DNA of 64,000 nt from Heterodera schachtii. Its lineage: Eukaryota > Nematoda > Chromadorea > Rhabditida > Heteroderidae. The DNA lies in contig SIJG01000004.1 in assembly GCA_023374025.1 (NCBI GenBank), positions 124,001 through 188,000 on the forward strand, in the 5' to 3' direction. The position numbers and the translations under genes are program-made. This document shows positions 49,062-61,800 of the stretch, piece by piece. The notes below the pieces were generated by a model. The model ran no database searches. It was given only the letters and a program-made list of their open reading frames with translations, and was not told the origin of the DNA. Every line of letters begins with the position of its first letter. Positions within the stretch are counted from its first letter, which is position 1.

Positions 49062-52000
49062 TCAATTAGCTGTCTCGAATACTTCATCATCATCCGGAGA
49101 ATGTTGCTGAACAGTTGAGGTCAAAACACTGTTTGACGACTTTGCACCCTCAGCCGGTGAAATTGAAAAAACTCTTTGGCCAATTGGAGAATCGGTAGGA
49201 GATTTTCGCAGTGCTGGCGAATCACTGGGAGACCTTTGGTCATTGATAACCGACTCAGAAAGCTCTTAAAATAAAAATTAACTTAAACTAATTGTAAAGC
49301 ATAAAGATTCCTCTATCAATTGTATCACGGTTACCTTCGTCCTCTGCCCCCATTTCCTCCGTCTCTTCATCGTCAATGATTCGGTTCATCAGATCAACTG
49401 AACGATAATGCTTTGGTGGGATCCGTGACAGTTGAGCGGCAATATCCATCTGAATTTGTATAGTAAGGTGAGAGAAGGACGGTCCTTCAAGGGACTCACA
49501 AAAGAACTATGGAAATTGTTGCGGGAATCAGGCCGATAAATAATGCCGCAACGGAGCAACCGCTCATGCATCTTTTCATGACTAATAAGCGTCTTCAGAT
49601 GGGCGTTGGTCATGACCAAATTTGGAACAATTTCTGCCGCGTAACGATAACCCGAACGCTAAAAAGGCAAACATATTGTGAATGACACTTCAACAACAAC
49701 GAAATTCACAAAGTCACCCTGATAGATTCGAATTTAGCAAAATCCATGGTCAAAAAAGAAGCAATTGGCGGACGAAGATAATTGCAATATGGCGCTTTCT
49801 TCACCATTTCTAATTGACGGACACTGGACACAAAAGCCAAACGATCCTCAAAAAACAAGACGGAATTTACTAGTAGTTTGGGAATTCGAAACACCTGAAT
49901 TTCTTGGCCCGTAAGAATACGCAATTTTGTTGACCACGGATTTAGCGCCCTCAATTGTGCCCAGAAACCGCTAATTGAATCCCCGTAATTGTGGAAATCT
50001 TTTTCATCAGCCGAACTGACATCCACCGCAATGACAGTTCGTGCACCAAATGACCTGAAAATCAGGGAAAACGAGATAAACAGGAGAATTCGAAAAGACC
50101 TCATAACATCCGCCGGGAGATTGTTAACATAGCCCCCGTCAAGCAAATAATGACCTTAAATTAAACACCATTCACAGTGTTTTGGTCCGACCACTGACCG
50201 TCTTCGGAATCACAGATCGGTGGCAGCCAAACGGCCAAAGACATTGACGCACGCACATAGCGCCAGAGGGGACCTAATTGAAGCAGAAATCGGTAAAAGA
50301 TAAAATGATTCAAAAAGAGATAAAGAGACAACCAGTGCGATGAACACGCATTTCAGAATCACTAAATAAAAATGAATATTTACCAGTTATATTCTTTCCA
50401 AATCACTCACGTAATATCAGTGGTCACGCAAAAATAAGGCAGCCAAAGGTCCTCGATGTGTTTTTCATCGAACAGTCCCATCAACAAACTGTTGAAATGG
50501 GAACCGGTGAAACGCGCCACGTACCCATAAGTGAAGTCCTGACAAAAGGTTTAATGGAAACAAACAAAAATGAGAACGAACCATAAGAACCTTCCAAACC
50601 GAACCCATTCCCTGAAATGAACAAAATTAACGAAATTGTTTAATGTTAGAATTATCATACCGTAAACCAGAAGTGTGTCTTTTGCTCAAGTCCGTCTTGG
50701 TCATACGGGTCACTCGCCAACACTCCGCCAACCAAAGAGCCAATGGAAGTGCCACCGATCATGTCAATCGGAATGCCATTCTGACGTAAAGCTCTAAAAT
50801 TGATCGTAAAAAAAATAGCCGAAATTGTGACACTCACTTAATAACGCCAACGTGAGCAGCACCTCTTAAATGAAACTATTATAATATATTTGAATATTTA
50901 TGAATACCGTGCTCCGCCACCACCCAACACCAAACCGACGGCATTTCCAGAAATAATACGACCAAGCCGAGCAAAGTCTCCATGGATTTCAACGGCGAAT
51001 GGATAAACATTGGACTCGTAGAAATGCAAAATATGAAGTTCATTATTCTGAAAAATGATTGTGTTAAAAATGGTCAGCAGAAAACCAAAGTAAACATCGC
51101 ACCCCCGGGCTATTCACTGTCGAGAACATTCTGTCGGGAGCACGGATATGGTAGTGACCGGAAAACCATGAGCCTTTTAGCCATTCAAATGTTCCTTCAA
51201 ATAATTCTTTTTTTCTGACAACACATAGAAAAATGAAAACCTTTTGGATAGGATACATCACTACGCCAAAGAAGGACGAGTTCTTTCCTCGATCTGAGTC
51301 CATCATGGCTCATTTTCAAGTGGTCGTCAATCTAAATGAACAATTTACACAGAAAAAGTCAAAGTTGCAAATTTAGCTTATTACAGACAGAAAAAATCGG
51401 GGGAACATGATCTTATTCCTTTTTGTGATCGTATTAATAATTCAATTTTAGATGTTATGTAACAGTGAAGTTGAGGGTTCGGGTAAAAAAACATTGTCAA
51501 CAAATTACGCCTGATTGTGAGAAAGGGTTGAAATTCTATTTTATACTAATATTGATTTGAATATTCATAAAGTTAATTTCAATTAGAGATCGGATACGGA
51601 CCGGATCCGTATACGTACTTTTACGGATCCGTAGTCCGTAATACGTATTTTTTTCGGCCGATACGTATTTTTACGTACTACGGATTTTCCGTATTTTTAG
51701 TACGTAAGTACGTAATCCGTATCGATGTCAAGTACGTAATACGGATACTGATCCGTATAAATTATGATACGTATTACGGACTATTTTTTTTGGCGTTTTT
51801 AAGGTGAAATGGAGTAATTTTTTAAATTTTGTGCAGTCAATTCGCCAAAATTTTGAAATTTGAGGGTCTATTCCGTAAAATTTCGATAAAAATCGAAAAA
51901 GCACTGGAAATATGGGAAAATTACTAAATTGGAAAAAAGCAAAATTTTATGCCAAAAACTCAAAACCTTTACGTTATTAAATTGCATTTCGTTTAAATTT

Positions 52001-55000
52001 TACGAAATTCTTTTTCATTTTTTTCCATTTTGTAAATTTTTCAAAATTATAAATATTTTTTATGAATTTGTTAAATAAATTCATGAAATGGTTAAAAATC
52101 GCAAGTTTGTTCATTTTTTGGTGTAAATCTGTTAACAAATTGCAATAAATCTAAAAAATTCCCGGCGACGCCTATCGGAACCGCCGGATCCCCCCCCCCT
52201 CCCTGTTTCCAAAAAAAAATTTTTTTTTTTGAAATCTGAACGCAGATAATTAACAAGTACCAATATTTTACCCTCACTTCCATTTGTTGCCAATTTTTTG
52301 TTATCTTGAATTTTGTTGCTTAGAATTGATAATAAATTTGTTATAAAAAATCCTCTAGCTTTAATATTCAAGATTTGTATTTATTAAACCAATTTTTATC
52401 AAAAAATTTAAAAATACTTATACGTATACGGATCCGTATTTTTTCTGGATACGGATTTTTACGGACTACGGATTTTCCGTATTTTTAGTCCGTAAGTACT
52501 TAATCCGTATCGGTGTCAGGTACGTAATACTGATACTTATCCGTATTTTCGCAAAATTCCGATCTCTAATTTCAATATCCTCACCACATGTTTTTCCGGT
52601 GGCATTTTGTCCCCGTATGCCACAACAAGAATTGCATCCGCTTGTCTCAGACAGCGTCGAGTCCAATTTGTAGCCGTGTAGTCGCATTCGTAAAGCAGCA
52701 ATTGGAAATTGTCTTCCTGGGCATTCAGCCAATGCATCAGTCGGAAATCCGCATCCCTTAAACGAAAGATGATTTACTGTATAAATGTGGCAAGAAATGA
52801 AAGGGAATTAGTTTAATTTGTCCATACCTTTCCATGACGGAGTCAACGCCAAGCCGTTCCATAACCGAAGTGCTACTAAGCCGAAGAACACGGGTAGTCG
52901 CACTCAAAGCATGGTAAAGTTCACAGGTAAAAGCAACCAAGGGAATGTCCATGGAAGCGGGGAAAACGGCAATTGTGTGAAGGTTCTAACGAGAAAAAAT
53001 ATAAAATTACTGATCAATAAGACGAAAAACTCTTTGGGTCAGCGGGTCAGACGATGGGTGACTGATCAGCGGGAAATGACTCCGACCAGCGTAATATTGG
53101 CCAAGCAAGCGAACGAGACGGAAACCGACTTGTGGGTACTGTAAATAGAAGGATAAAAGATTATGTGTCGATTAAATTGCACCGACCTGCATTTTCACAA
53201 AGTTCAAAAGTCCCTCGGGGATGCGGGCAAGTTGCGAAAACCGAACAGCCAACACTACGCCAAACACTCAGTTTTCGAGTTCAATGATTTCCATGCGACT
53301 TACCCGTCGTTGCTCTTGGATTATGTTGCAACACATCAACGAGCCCCAACACGTCACCTTTTCCGAACTCTTCAATTGCAACTTTGTGGGACACGGAACG
53401 AAGTCGTCCGCTGAGAACCATAAAAAAGGATTCAGAGAAGTCGCCCTGCCTAAAAGAGAATGGAACAGATCAATCGATTGCAAATGAGCACTAAAACAGA
53501 AGAGGACCTATAAACTGCTTCACCAGAATCCAACAATAACCAGCCGAGCGCAAAATCAACAGCACGAACAAAGGGGGAAAGTCGGAGCAAAACTGAGTAA
53601 GCAATTGGAAGGACAGAGGAAGGCCTTTGCTCAATCAGACGGTCGACATCACTTTTCTCGAGCAAAGCAACCGCACAATGACAAGCACCCTTCACAGTGT
53701 AGAAAGCCGGTTCATCCGTCAGTATCTATGTTCAATTCGAAAATGTTTAATTGAACTTCAAAACAATCAGTGAATGAACCCCAACCTGAAGGCCTCCGAC
53801 AAGCTCTTTGGGATGGATGAAAGCAGTCCATATTTCCTGGCCGCTGTCTTCAAATGTCGAGAAGCGGGGCTGTTGAGTGAGCTTCAGAACGCCCGACACG
53901 ATAATGGCCAATGCGGGCTGATTTTCAGAACTGCCCTCCTCGAACAACGACTGATTCTCTTCCAAATGAATTATTTTGAGAAAAGGTCGAATCAAATCAT
54001 TGGCATCGCTTTCGGAAAGACGCAATGCTTCGCTGAAATAGCTAACAGCGAGTGCCATTTTCTGCTCCGCCTTTGGCTGCTCAACTTCCGTCGACATTCG
54101 TTTTAGCTTGGGTTTTGTCAACGAGTTCAGCGCTCGCAAAGACTGTCCGCGATGTTTCTCTTTGCTTCGTTCTGTTGGCGGATTTAAGCGCTGAAAATGG
54201 CGATAAATCCAACTAATTATTGCAACTGTCCAACTTTGTTAATAAGTTCCTCCCCAAGGCCCATCTGCTGATGAAGCGTGGTCAGCACAACGTGCAAAAG
54301 TCGAGTGGCGATTATCTGAACCGGACGAACCCACGCAGACACATCCGGCTCATTTATGTAACAGTTGTAGAAATTGAGCAGCGAATACTTGGCCAAACGT
54401 GTCCGAACATCCGCGCGTAAAGTCACTGTTTTCAGGGCAGAAGGATTACCCTAAAGGAAAAAGTGAAGGGATGGAGGGGGGGGGGGGGGAATGGACAAAC
54501 CATGAAAATGTCAATAAGAGAAAGCGAACTGAAGAAGAAGTCACCGGGCTCAATCCGTCGCACATGAATTGGCTTATCGTTGGCATCAGGTGGCTTAAAA
54601 TTGAAAAAATAAATAAACATCTGATACAACTCATACAACAATGCAAACAGCCCATGGGAAAAAAACAACAAAAAATGCCGTTTAATTACCGTGATGAAAA
54701 CGGACAGACAACCTTCCAAAGTGACAAAAATTGCATCATCTAAACATTTGAAACAAAAATTAAAAAAAAAAAAACTCTCGACTCACAATAAGTTAAGTAT
54801 TGGAGAAATATGTATTAGCGAGTCTTTTTGTTTATTGGTACTTCTTAAAAAGGTAACATAATCTGGTACAAAAAACCAACCCGGATCCCCCGGCTTCACA
54901 ATAACTTCGTTTGGTTCGATTATGAACACTTGGATGTCCTTCTGGTTGATATCACAGTTTGAAGGGAAGCCGAGAATTCTAAAAAAAAATAAACGAATAG

Positions 55001-56159
55001 AATGAAACAATAGTAAAATTAAATGTATTATTGAAAAGGTAATGGCTTAATTTTCCCTGCCTACCGGAGATTTTGACGGAGAAAAGTGAGAGGTTTAAAA
55101 CGGTCATCCTAAAGTGCTTTTGAGATTCACATATATGTAAATGAACAAAAACCGGGATTTCTGGCATAGGAATCGGTTCAAAAAATTCGTTCGGTGGCTT
55201 GGGAAGTGCTTCTCGATTTCCTCCAACAGATTTTTGACGTCGATACATTGCACTGTTGCGAAAAAGGCTTAAAGAAAGGATCATTTATTGAGTGTTTGAA
55301 ATTGAGATTTCTCGGTCATTTAAATAAAGCGATTTTAATGAGAATTTACCATTTTGTTCTCTTATATTAGCCCAATTTTGACGAATTGATTAGGGTTTTC
55401 ACTTTGACTTCACAAAGTTATGGCCCCGTTAAGTGGCCAAAGTCTTACTAAAACCACTTAAATTTCATGAGACATTACACAGCCTAAATATTTTTAAACA
55501 AATCTGAATGTGCTATAAGATAACCAAAAATAGCCCTACAATTATGCATAATTGGTATTTTATTTGGCTGATTGTGAGTCTCTTAATTAAAACAATCAAA
55601 AAATTTCGAAAGAATTAATTTTTGGAAGTTGACTTTAAAATAAAATTGTAATAAAGACGAATTAATCAAAAAAGCCGAGGAAATAAAGTCACCTTTTAGC
55701 CACATTAGCAACTTGTGATGGGATGTGCGAATCGTCCACCGTCGAATGGCGTCGCTGCAGCATTTGCGGAATGTCAGCCAAACTTGTGGACTTTCCCCTA
55801 ACGAAAGAAGAATAAATGCTCTGAAAATAAGGCTGGTCATTAGATAATTGAAGATTCATTCAACCAAAGTACCTTAAAAACATTATCTTTGGATTTGTTA
55901 CTGTCAAGCGAATTCTGTGCATCATCAACAGACTCCGTTTCGGGGGGAGTTGAAGAAACACCTGAAAATAAACATGAACAGTTAATAAATAATTTACGCT
56001 TTTCCTTGATATAATCAAACCAAAAGTTAATTTTTATGTAAATATAAATCATGATTTTTCTTAATAATTTGTTCATTAATTACCTTGTCCATTTCGTGGG
56101 TAGAATATATAGACAAGCACAGCAGAAGCGAAAACGATAGTCGTAATTAACCATAACAT
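49062..56159 (-). CDS. Neuropathy target esterase / patatin-like phospholipase (PNPLA6/7)
   Basis: About 31 exons from ATG 56159 (first exon 56159-56084) to TGA 49062. N-terminal membrane helix ([19 protein letters not shown]), three cyclic-nucleotide-binding-like domains ([58 protein letters not shown]), then the patatin domain: [18 protein letters not shown], nucleophile [14 protein letters not shown] and YVRASMSL, and the catalytic-dyad Asp [12 protein letters not shown]. It ends in a Ser/Pro-rich tail. The enzyme deacylates phosphatidylcholine and lysophosphatidylcholine at the ER. The exon carrying AAHVGVI is only 27 nt. A transposon sits in the intron 52584-51332. No catalytic residue is missing. 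Confidence 0.95.
51584..52568. mobile_element. Non-autonomous hAT-like element with sub-terminal TACGGA/TCCGTA repeats
   Basis: Perfect 11-bp inverted ends TAGAGATCGGA ... TCCGATCTCTA, flanked by the 8-bp duplication ATTTCAAT (51576-51583 and 52569-52576). TAG-starting termini and an 8-bp duplication are hAT traits. Both sub-terminal zones (51590-51790, 52420-52560) are packed with short direct and inverted copies of TCCGTA/TACGTA/TACGGA, the kind of array a transposase binds. The centre is AT-rich with no transposase. It is inserted in an intron of the NTE gene. Confidence 0.88.
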
Positions 56160-56960
56160 AGGAACTAAATTGAAGTTGAAAATGTGTTTTTAAGCTCTTT
56201 TCAGTTTACACACGACCTTATAAAAAATAAACGATCAAATATTACTGAGCAAGAATCGGGTTTTACGACCCTGAAACAAATCCCCTAAACAAGTTTATAC
56301 TAAAAAACAATTTTTTGAAACCTGTACAGATAGGTAATTTAACAAGTACCAAAATTCATTAAATGTTTTTTTTCCTTCTAATTTTTAAAAAGAAATTGGC
56401 ATCCCCAATTAGGTAAGTTTAGTTTTATGAAAAATATTTAAAACGATTCCCCACCGATTTTAGGCAATTTTGAGTTCGGGCCCTCATTGTCAGTAATATT
56501 TCCGTTTTAAGAGGTTTTTGAAAAAATGCCCAAATATGCATATTAACTTCGCCCGGCAATGGTAAAGAATTAAGGTCCCTAATTTAACAAATTTTGGCGA
56601 AAATTGCGCATTTTTATTCGATTTACAAATGAAGCATTGTTTTGCATCAAAATAAATAGTTGTTTAATGAATTCGAAGCTTTTACCCTAAAAATGCATTT
56701 TTGGAAGTTGCGACTTTTGTTCGAATTCAGGTCCGAGCTTCGGAATTAAAAATTAAAATGAGGACCGCATTTCCTTACCATTGCCTTAGAAGCTCCAGCT
56801 AAAACGTTCCAGACCTTCTATAGTTCATGAAAAAATATGCATGCGGATATAATTAGCATCCCTACTGATAAACTGTGAAATTGTGGCCTTTCATTTAAAT
56901 TACAGAAAAAGCACAATAGTAAATTAAAAATTGATGAAACCCTCCGCAATTAATACTCCA
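56160..56960. other. Intergenic region between divergent NTE and coiled-coil genes
   Basis: AT-rich with degenerate pieces of the dispersed repeat seen at 9.2 and 12.3 kb (GACTTTTGTTCGAATTCAGG near 56710; AACAAGTACC near 56340). No exon seen. Confidence 0.5.
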
Positions 56961-57514
56961 ATGACAGACCCAGCGGTATTTTAAGATTAATTAGTTACGA
57001 CTACACTCATAGAATTTAGAATTTGTTGGACGAGCGTCAACAGCAAGCCCAGCAAACTTTGGCAGGTCTTCGTCGCGATTGTGAAGAATTGGATCACACC
57101 TTTGTTGTATATGAAAAGGAATTTGAAACGAGGGTAAATTATTTGATTCTTAAGCATGCATCGCTTCCCAAAAATAATTGTAGCAATTTTAGATAAATCG
57201 CACCAAAACTGCTTGGGAAGACGCAGTTCGTTCTCGCTCTAATGAAAATGGTGAGTGAATGTTAGGGTTAATAATGGACAAGTAGATCAATTGAGCCTTT
57301 AATTCATTTTTGCAGACAAACGTCAGTTGCTCGAGTCAATTAGGGCCCGTCTTCAAAATGTTTTCGAAGGTCAACAATATTTATTAAAACAAAAATCCAG
57401 ATTATTTAAGAAACCCTGAAACACAAGGCTGTTATTGAGAAATTAGAGGAGCGCGACAAACGGATGGACAATATGTTGGAAAGCGTAGACAATATTGAAA
57501 ATCTCAGGAAGTGA
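56961..57514 (+). CDS. Small coiled-coil protein, family not recognised
   Basis: Exons 56961-56975, 57020-57133, 57193-57250, 57316-57369 and 57411-57514 give 114 residues. It starts MTDPANLLDERQQQAQQ, continues GLRRDCEELDHTFVVYEKEF, TAWEDAVRSRS, ESIRARLQNVFEETLKH and ends RMDNMLESVDNIENLRK. Nearly the whole chain is charged and helical with heptad-like spacing, as in subunits of small coiled-coil complexes. The start was chosen because it is the only ATG that splices in frame (GCG|GTATTT, then TTTAG) to the first long exon. Confidence 0.72.
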
Positions 57515-57725
57515 ACCGACATAGAATGTATGTAGTATTCCCCCGCTTCTTATCCCGATATCACCATTATTGCCTCGTTCACTCCTGATCTCTCTACAGT
57601 CAATAAAGCATAAAACTCATCCGTTATAAATGTATAGTAAATGAATAGTTATTGGTCAAGTTATACTTATCCCTCTACAATAAAACGCGGAAATATTTGG
57701 TGTTATCTTGTGAGCCCAACATTCA

Positions 57726-58482
57726 TCAATGATTTTTGTAGAGATTGTTCAGAAGTACATCCGATGTTCCCTACAAAGATCAGTTAAATGAAGCCTAAAA
57801 AGTAAAAATACTTGGTATTCAAGACATTCAACCCAGGAGAGCAACGACCGAGTGAGGGCCTGGTAATTTGAAAGGTCAACTCTCGAGGTGAAAGAGTCGA
57901 AGCAGGTGTCGAGAAAATTTTGAAGCTTAATGTTTGAAAGAACAACATTTTCGGTTTGACTAAAATTGTTACAATCTGCAATTGCAAAGCCGAGCAGGGC
58001 TGTGAATTCAACGAAAAATTCTCGTATTGCTGCAAAATCATTTCCAATGCCGAATATTGCGTTTGTAACTTTGCCAATTCTTCAGCGTTTTGCTCCATGG
58101 ATGTTTCAAGAGCCTTTACATAATCGGCAGCTCTGAGAGGGAAAATGGGAAGGGGAATTTACCTATTTTATGAAAAGGATTAATACCTAAAGAGGATGGC
58201 AGCGTTGGTAGTTTTGCCTTGGAATATTCAAATACAAAGAATGAAAGGATTTAGAAGGAACCTACACCCAATGAAAGAGGCAGAAGCTGGCAAAAGGTCC
58301 TTTAGTTCGTTGTAACCGCTCTAAAATTAAAATTTAAAGAAAGTCTTGAATATCTCACACATTAATTGCTTCTCTCCTCTGTCTGAAAACCAAAAGTATT
58401 AACATTAACAAACTTGGGATTTTGTTCGTATTCACCTTTCACAGCGCAAATGCGTTTGCTTTTTCCTGTCATTTTGGTTCAT
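57726..58482 (-). CDS. mxl-2: Mlx-type bHLH-leucine zipper transcription factor
   Basis: Seven exons (58482-58436, 58382-58361, 58320-58266, 58217-58187, 58132-57973, 57925-57812, 57770-57726), 157 residues. The basic region and helix 1 read HLRCERQRREAINSGYNELK, then DLLPASASFIG-C-KTTNAA and ILFRAADYVKAL (helix 2), followed by a zipper (NAEELAKLQTQYSALEMILQ) and the Mlx-specific C-terminal dimerisation region (FDSFTSRVDLSNYQALTRSL, LSWVECLEYQ). The Glu and Arg of ERQRR that read E-boxes are present. MXL-2 pairs with MML-1/Mondo in growth and metabolic control. Several introns are very short (41 nt for the last). Start at the first ATG upstream of the basic region. Confidence 0.88.
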
Positions 58483-58847
58483 TGTACAATTTTATAGAAT
58501 TTGATGTGTATTATGTTGTATTAGAATGTATTAGATGCTGGCTGGTGAAATAAATAGAAAAATTAAATTAAAAAAAAAAGAAAAGAAGGGGAAAGGTGAA
58601 AGAGAATGAGTTAAATTTTTTTTTCCCCCAAAATTAACTCGCACTAAATTTCTAGCAAAAAAAAACAGTGGGGTAAGAAAGCGGAGAAATAGACCATTGA
58701 AACTGAATTTTGCAAAAGCATTGATTTTATGATTTTTCTTCAATTATTTAATTCTTCAAAAATTTGTAAATTTTATAAAATATTGTTTTAAAGGTCACTA
58801 ATCGGCTGATAAAGACAGATAATTAGCGTTTGGGTCGAGAAAATCAA

Positions 58848-61800
58848 ATGCAGCAGACTCCTGGCGGAAACGCAAACAGCCGGCAACAGACAGCAACAGC
58901 CTTTTCAACAGCGACACCTCGTTTGGATGAACCAACATTGTTGGCACTACAGCAAATGGGATTTTTTCCACAGCTTTTTCAAAACACTCCAAGCACAAGC
59001 TCACTTGATATAACGTCACAAAGCAATGAATTACTTAAGGAGCTAATCAAAGCCCAAATGGAAGGCAGTGCCATTCAGCAGGTGGCACTTTTTAATTTAA
59101 TTCATAATGTATTTTAAATTAAGCAAAACAAAGCGACAAAAGATCTTTCGCGGAGAAGACCTTCGCTAATGCACGACTCGGGAGCTTCTGTCATAGCTCA
59201 TAATGGTACGATAACATATGAGTTAATTTAAAAGTAATTATACAATTGTTTTAGATGTGAGACCCTTCCAACAGCCAATTGAAGGCAAAAGGATGTTCCA
59301 TCACCAACTGAGCCAATCAGCGGATGCAACGGCAATAATCGGACAGACACCGCTGCCGGACCCAAAAGAGGAGGAGGACGAAAAGGAAAAGCGTATTTTG
59401 AGCAAACGCATGGACAAAATCGAACGGGAACGCATTCTTGCGACGAATTCGCAAAAAAATGCGCAAAAGAAAGCGCGGACGAGTGAGGCCGTGCTGCGAC
59501 AGGAGCCGTTGATGTTGGCAGAAGAGGGGAAGGGGTCGGCCACAGACAGCGACGAAGAGGCGAACGAACAATCGCCGGCAGAAGCGCTCATTGAGCGAAT
59601 TTACACGGAAAATCGTCGCAGGGCGTCCGAAATGAGCAGAAACATGGACAGCACTGTCGCATTGGCCCCAAACCCTTACAACGTACTGCCAAATGGCAAC
59701 TGACTAATTTTGAATGTTGCAGACTTTTTCAGGGCGATGCAAATTGCGGGCGTCTCGTTACCGACGACACGGCTCGGTTGAGGGAAGAGTACGAACGTGG
59801 CGTCCAACTGTTGCCGATGCTTGTACAGGCGATGAGAATCCAACGAGAACGGCGCCAAGACACAATTGAGAATCGCCGAATCATTTACGAGGAACAATTG
59901 GCCCAATGGGAACGAAAAGCGGCGGCACACGAACGAAGTCCAAAGAAAATTGCGAAGGATTTGAGGCACAGGGAGGTGAGAGAAAGAGAGAGGCAAAAAA
60001 TAGCAAAGAAAATCGAATTTATTTAATAAATTTATTATTTCAATAATAATTTTTTAATTTATTTAGCTTTTTGAAAAGACATTTGTCGAGCTGCGCAAAT
60101 CGCGCGAAGAGAAAGAGCGGAACACGCGGGTTGAGCGGTCGCGTTTCTCTTTGGCACAGGGCGGCAATGGCATTCCAAATGCTTCTTCCGAAACGCACTT
60201 TCGTTTTATGAGCAGCAGTGAACTGCCTGAAAATGAGCAAGTCGAGAACGACACTGAGGTGAAAGGGAATACGGAAGCAATGATTTATTAAAAATAAACG
60301 AAAAGAAATGAAAAATCGTTTTAAGAATGTGCATGAAAAAGCGTTTGCCGCTGCGATTGTTCCACCGACTTATGAGACGAGACCAAATCGTTTCTTTGAC
60401 AATCGGTCATTTTTTGGCTGACTTTGTCCGTTTGTTTACCTTAGATTTTTTGTTTAAGTAATTCAATTGTCGAAAATCCATTGGCCGAAGCATGCGCACA
60501 AATTGAGGCATTCCAAAACAAATGGACTGAATTGGAGAAGGACGTTTTCATGGAGAAGATCGCCATTTACGGGGTTGGGAGAGAGAATGAATTTGTAATA
60601 AATGCCAAAGTTTTAAATAACAGAAGAATTTTGCTGCCATTGCCGCATTTTTACCATTAAAAGACGTGAAGGAATGTGTGCAATTTTATTATATGACGAA
60701 AAAACGGAACAATTACAAGCAAAAAATTGGACGAAGACGGAAAAAGATTGGCAGACAAGGGCAAGTTGGAGGAGTTTAAGGACTGAAGTCACTTTTTGCT
60801 TTTCCTTAAAGGTATCGACCTCCGATGATGCCGCGGTTTGGAGACAGCGACGAAAACGCACAACTTCGGAATTGTAAGACGACGAACTGCTTCAATTTGT
60901 TGGAATTAAACCAAAAACAAATCACAATTTTTTTATTCCTTTCACTGACAGATGGCAGAGAGTGCACTTTTGTCGAGTGTCTGCTGTGTTCTGCTCGTAT
61001 CCTCGTGCTCGAGTCGCTCAGCCAACAGTCGCGCCACGGGCACCCGTCGTTCGACCATTTTGGCCCCGTGCCCTCCTCAGTGTCTCAACAGCAACAGATT
61101 CCCATCTGCACCAAATGCCAAACGCAAGCACAGCGTAACCGGACGCTGAACCGTTGCCCGTTGGGCATTTGTGCTTGCGTTGGCGGAAAGCGAAAAATGA
61201 GACCGGTACGAAATGTGCCAGAAAAGTTCGCCTCACTTGGCATTGAGCACAAACGTTTCCTAATCAGTCGGTAAAAGAAACAAAACGAAGCGCCGCATAG
61301 CATTAGTTTTGATGCTTTTTGGACAGGTTGAAAATTCCTCCCTCCACCAACAAATGCTGCACAAATTGCTTCAAACGGATTTCCAAGGACATTGAAGGAG
61401 TTTGTCTTTTTGGTGGAATTGTCATGTAACTTTGTGTTTCCCCTTTAATAGTTGTTGCTTGGTGAGCTCAAAACAGAATTGGATGAGTTCAACAGCAGAA
61501 CCACCGGCAGAACGGAGAATGGCACTGTTAAGCCATCGCTGATTTGCGGGAAGGAGGAGGAAGAGACGGAGCAAATGGCCGAGTCGAAGTCCGAATTGGG
61601 CGACGAATTGTGGACGGGCATGGAAGGGCCTCCGGTGAAGGAAATGAAACTCGAGACGAAGGCGGAGGAGGAAGAGGACGAGTTCGACGAGCAGTTTCTG
61701 TGAGTTTTTACTTTTCATCATCGTCCGTTTACACTTTCCGTTTTCAGAAACGAACCCAAAACAATTCCAATGGACACAGAAACACTCACTGCCGCGGATT

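Noticed and set aside
58798..59019. Minus-strand open frame opposite the first NCoR exon
   Set aside because: The plus-strand frame splices in frame into recognisable NCoR exons; the minus frame has no partners.
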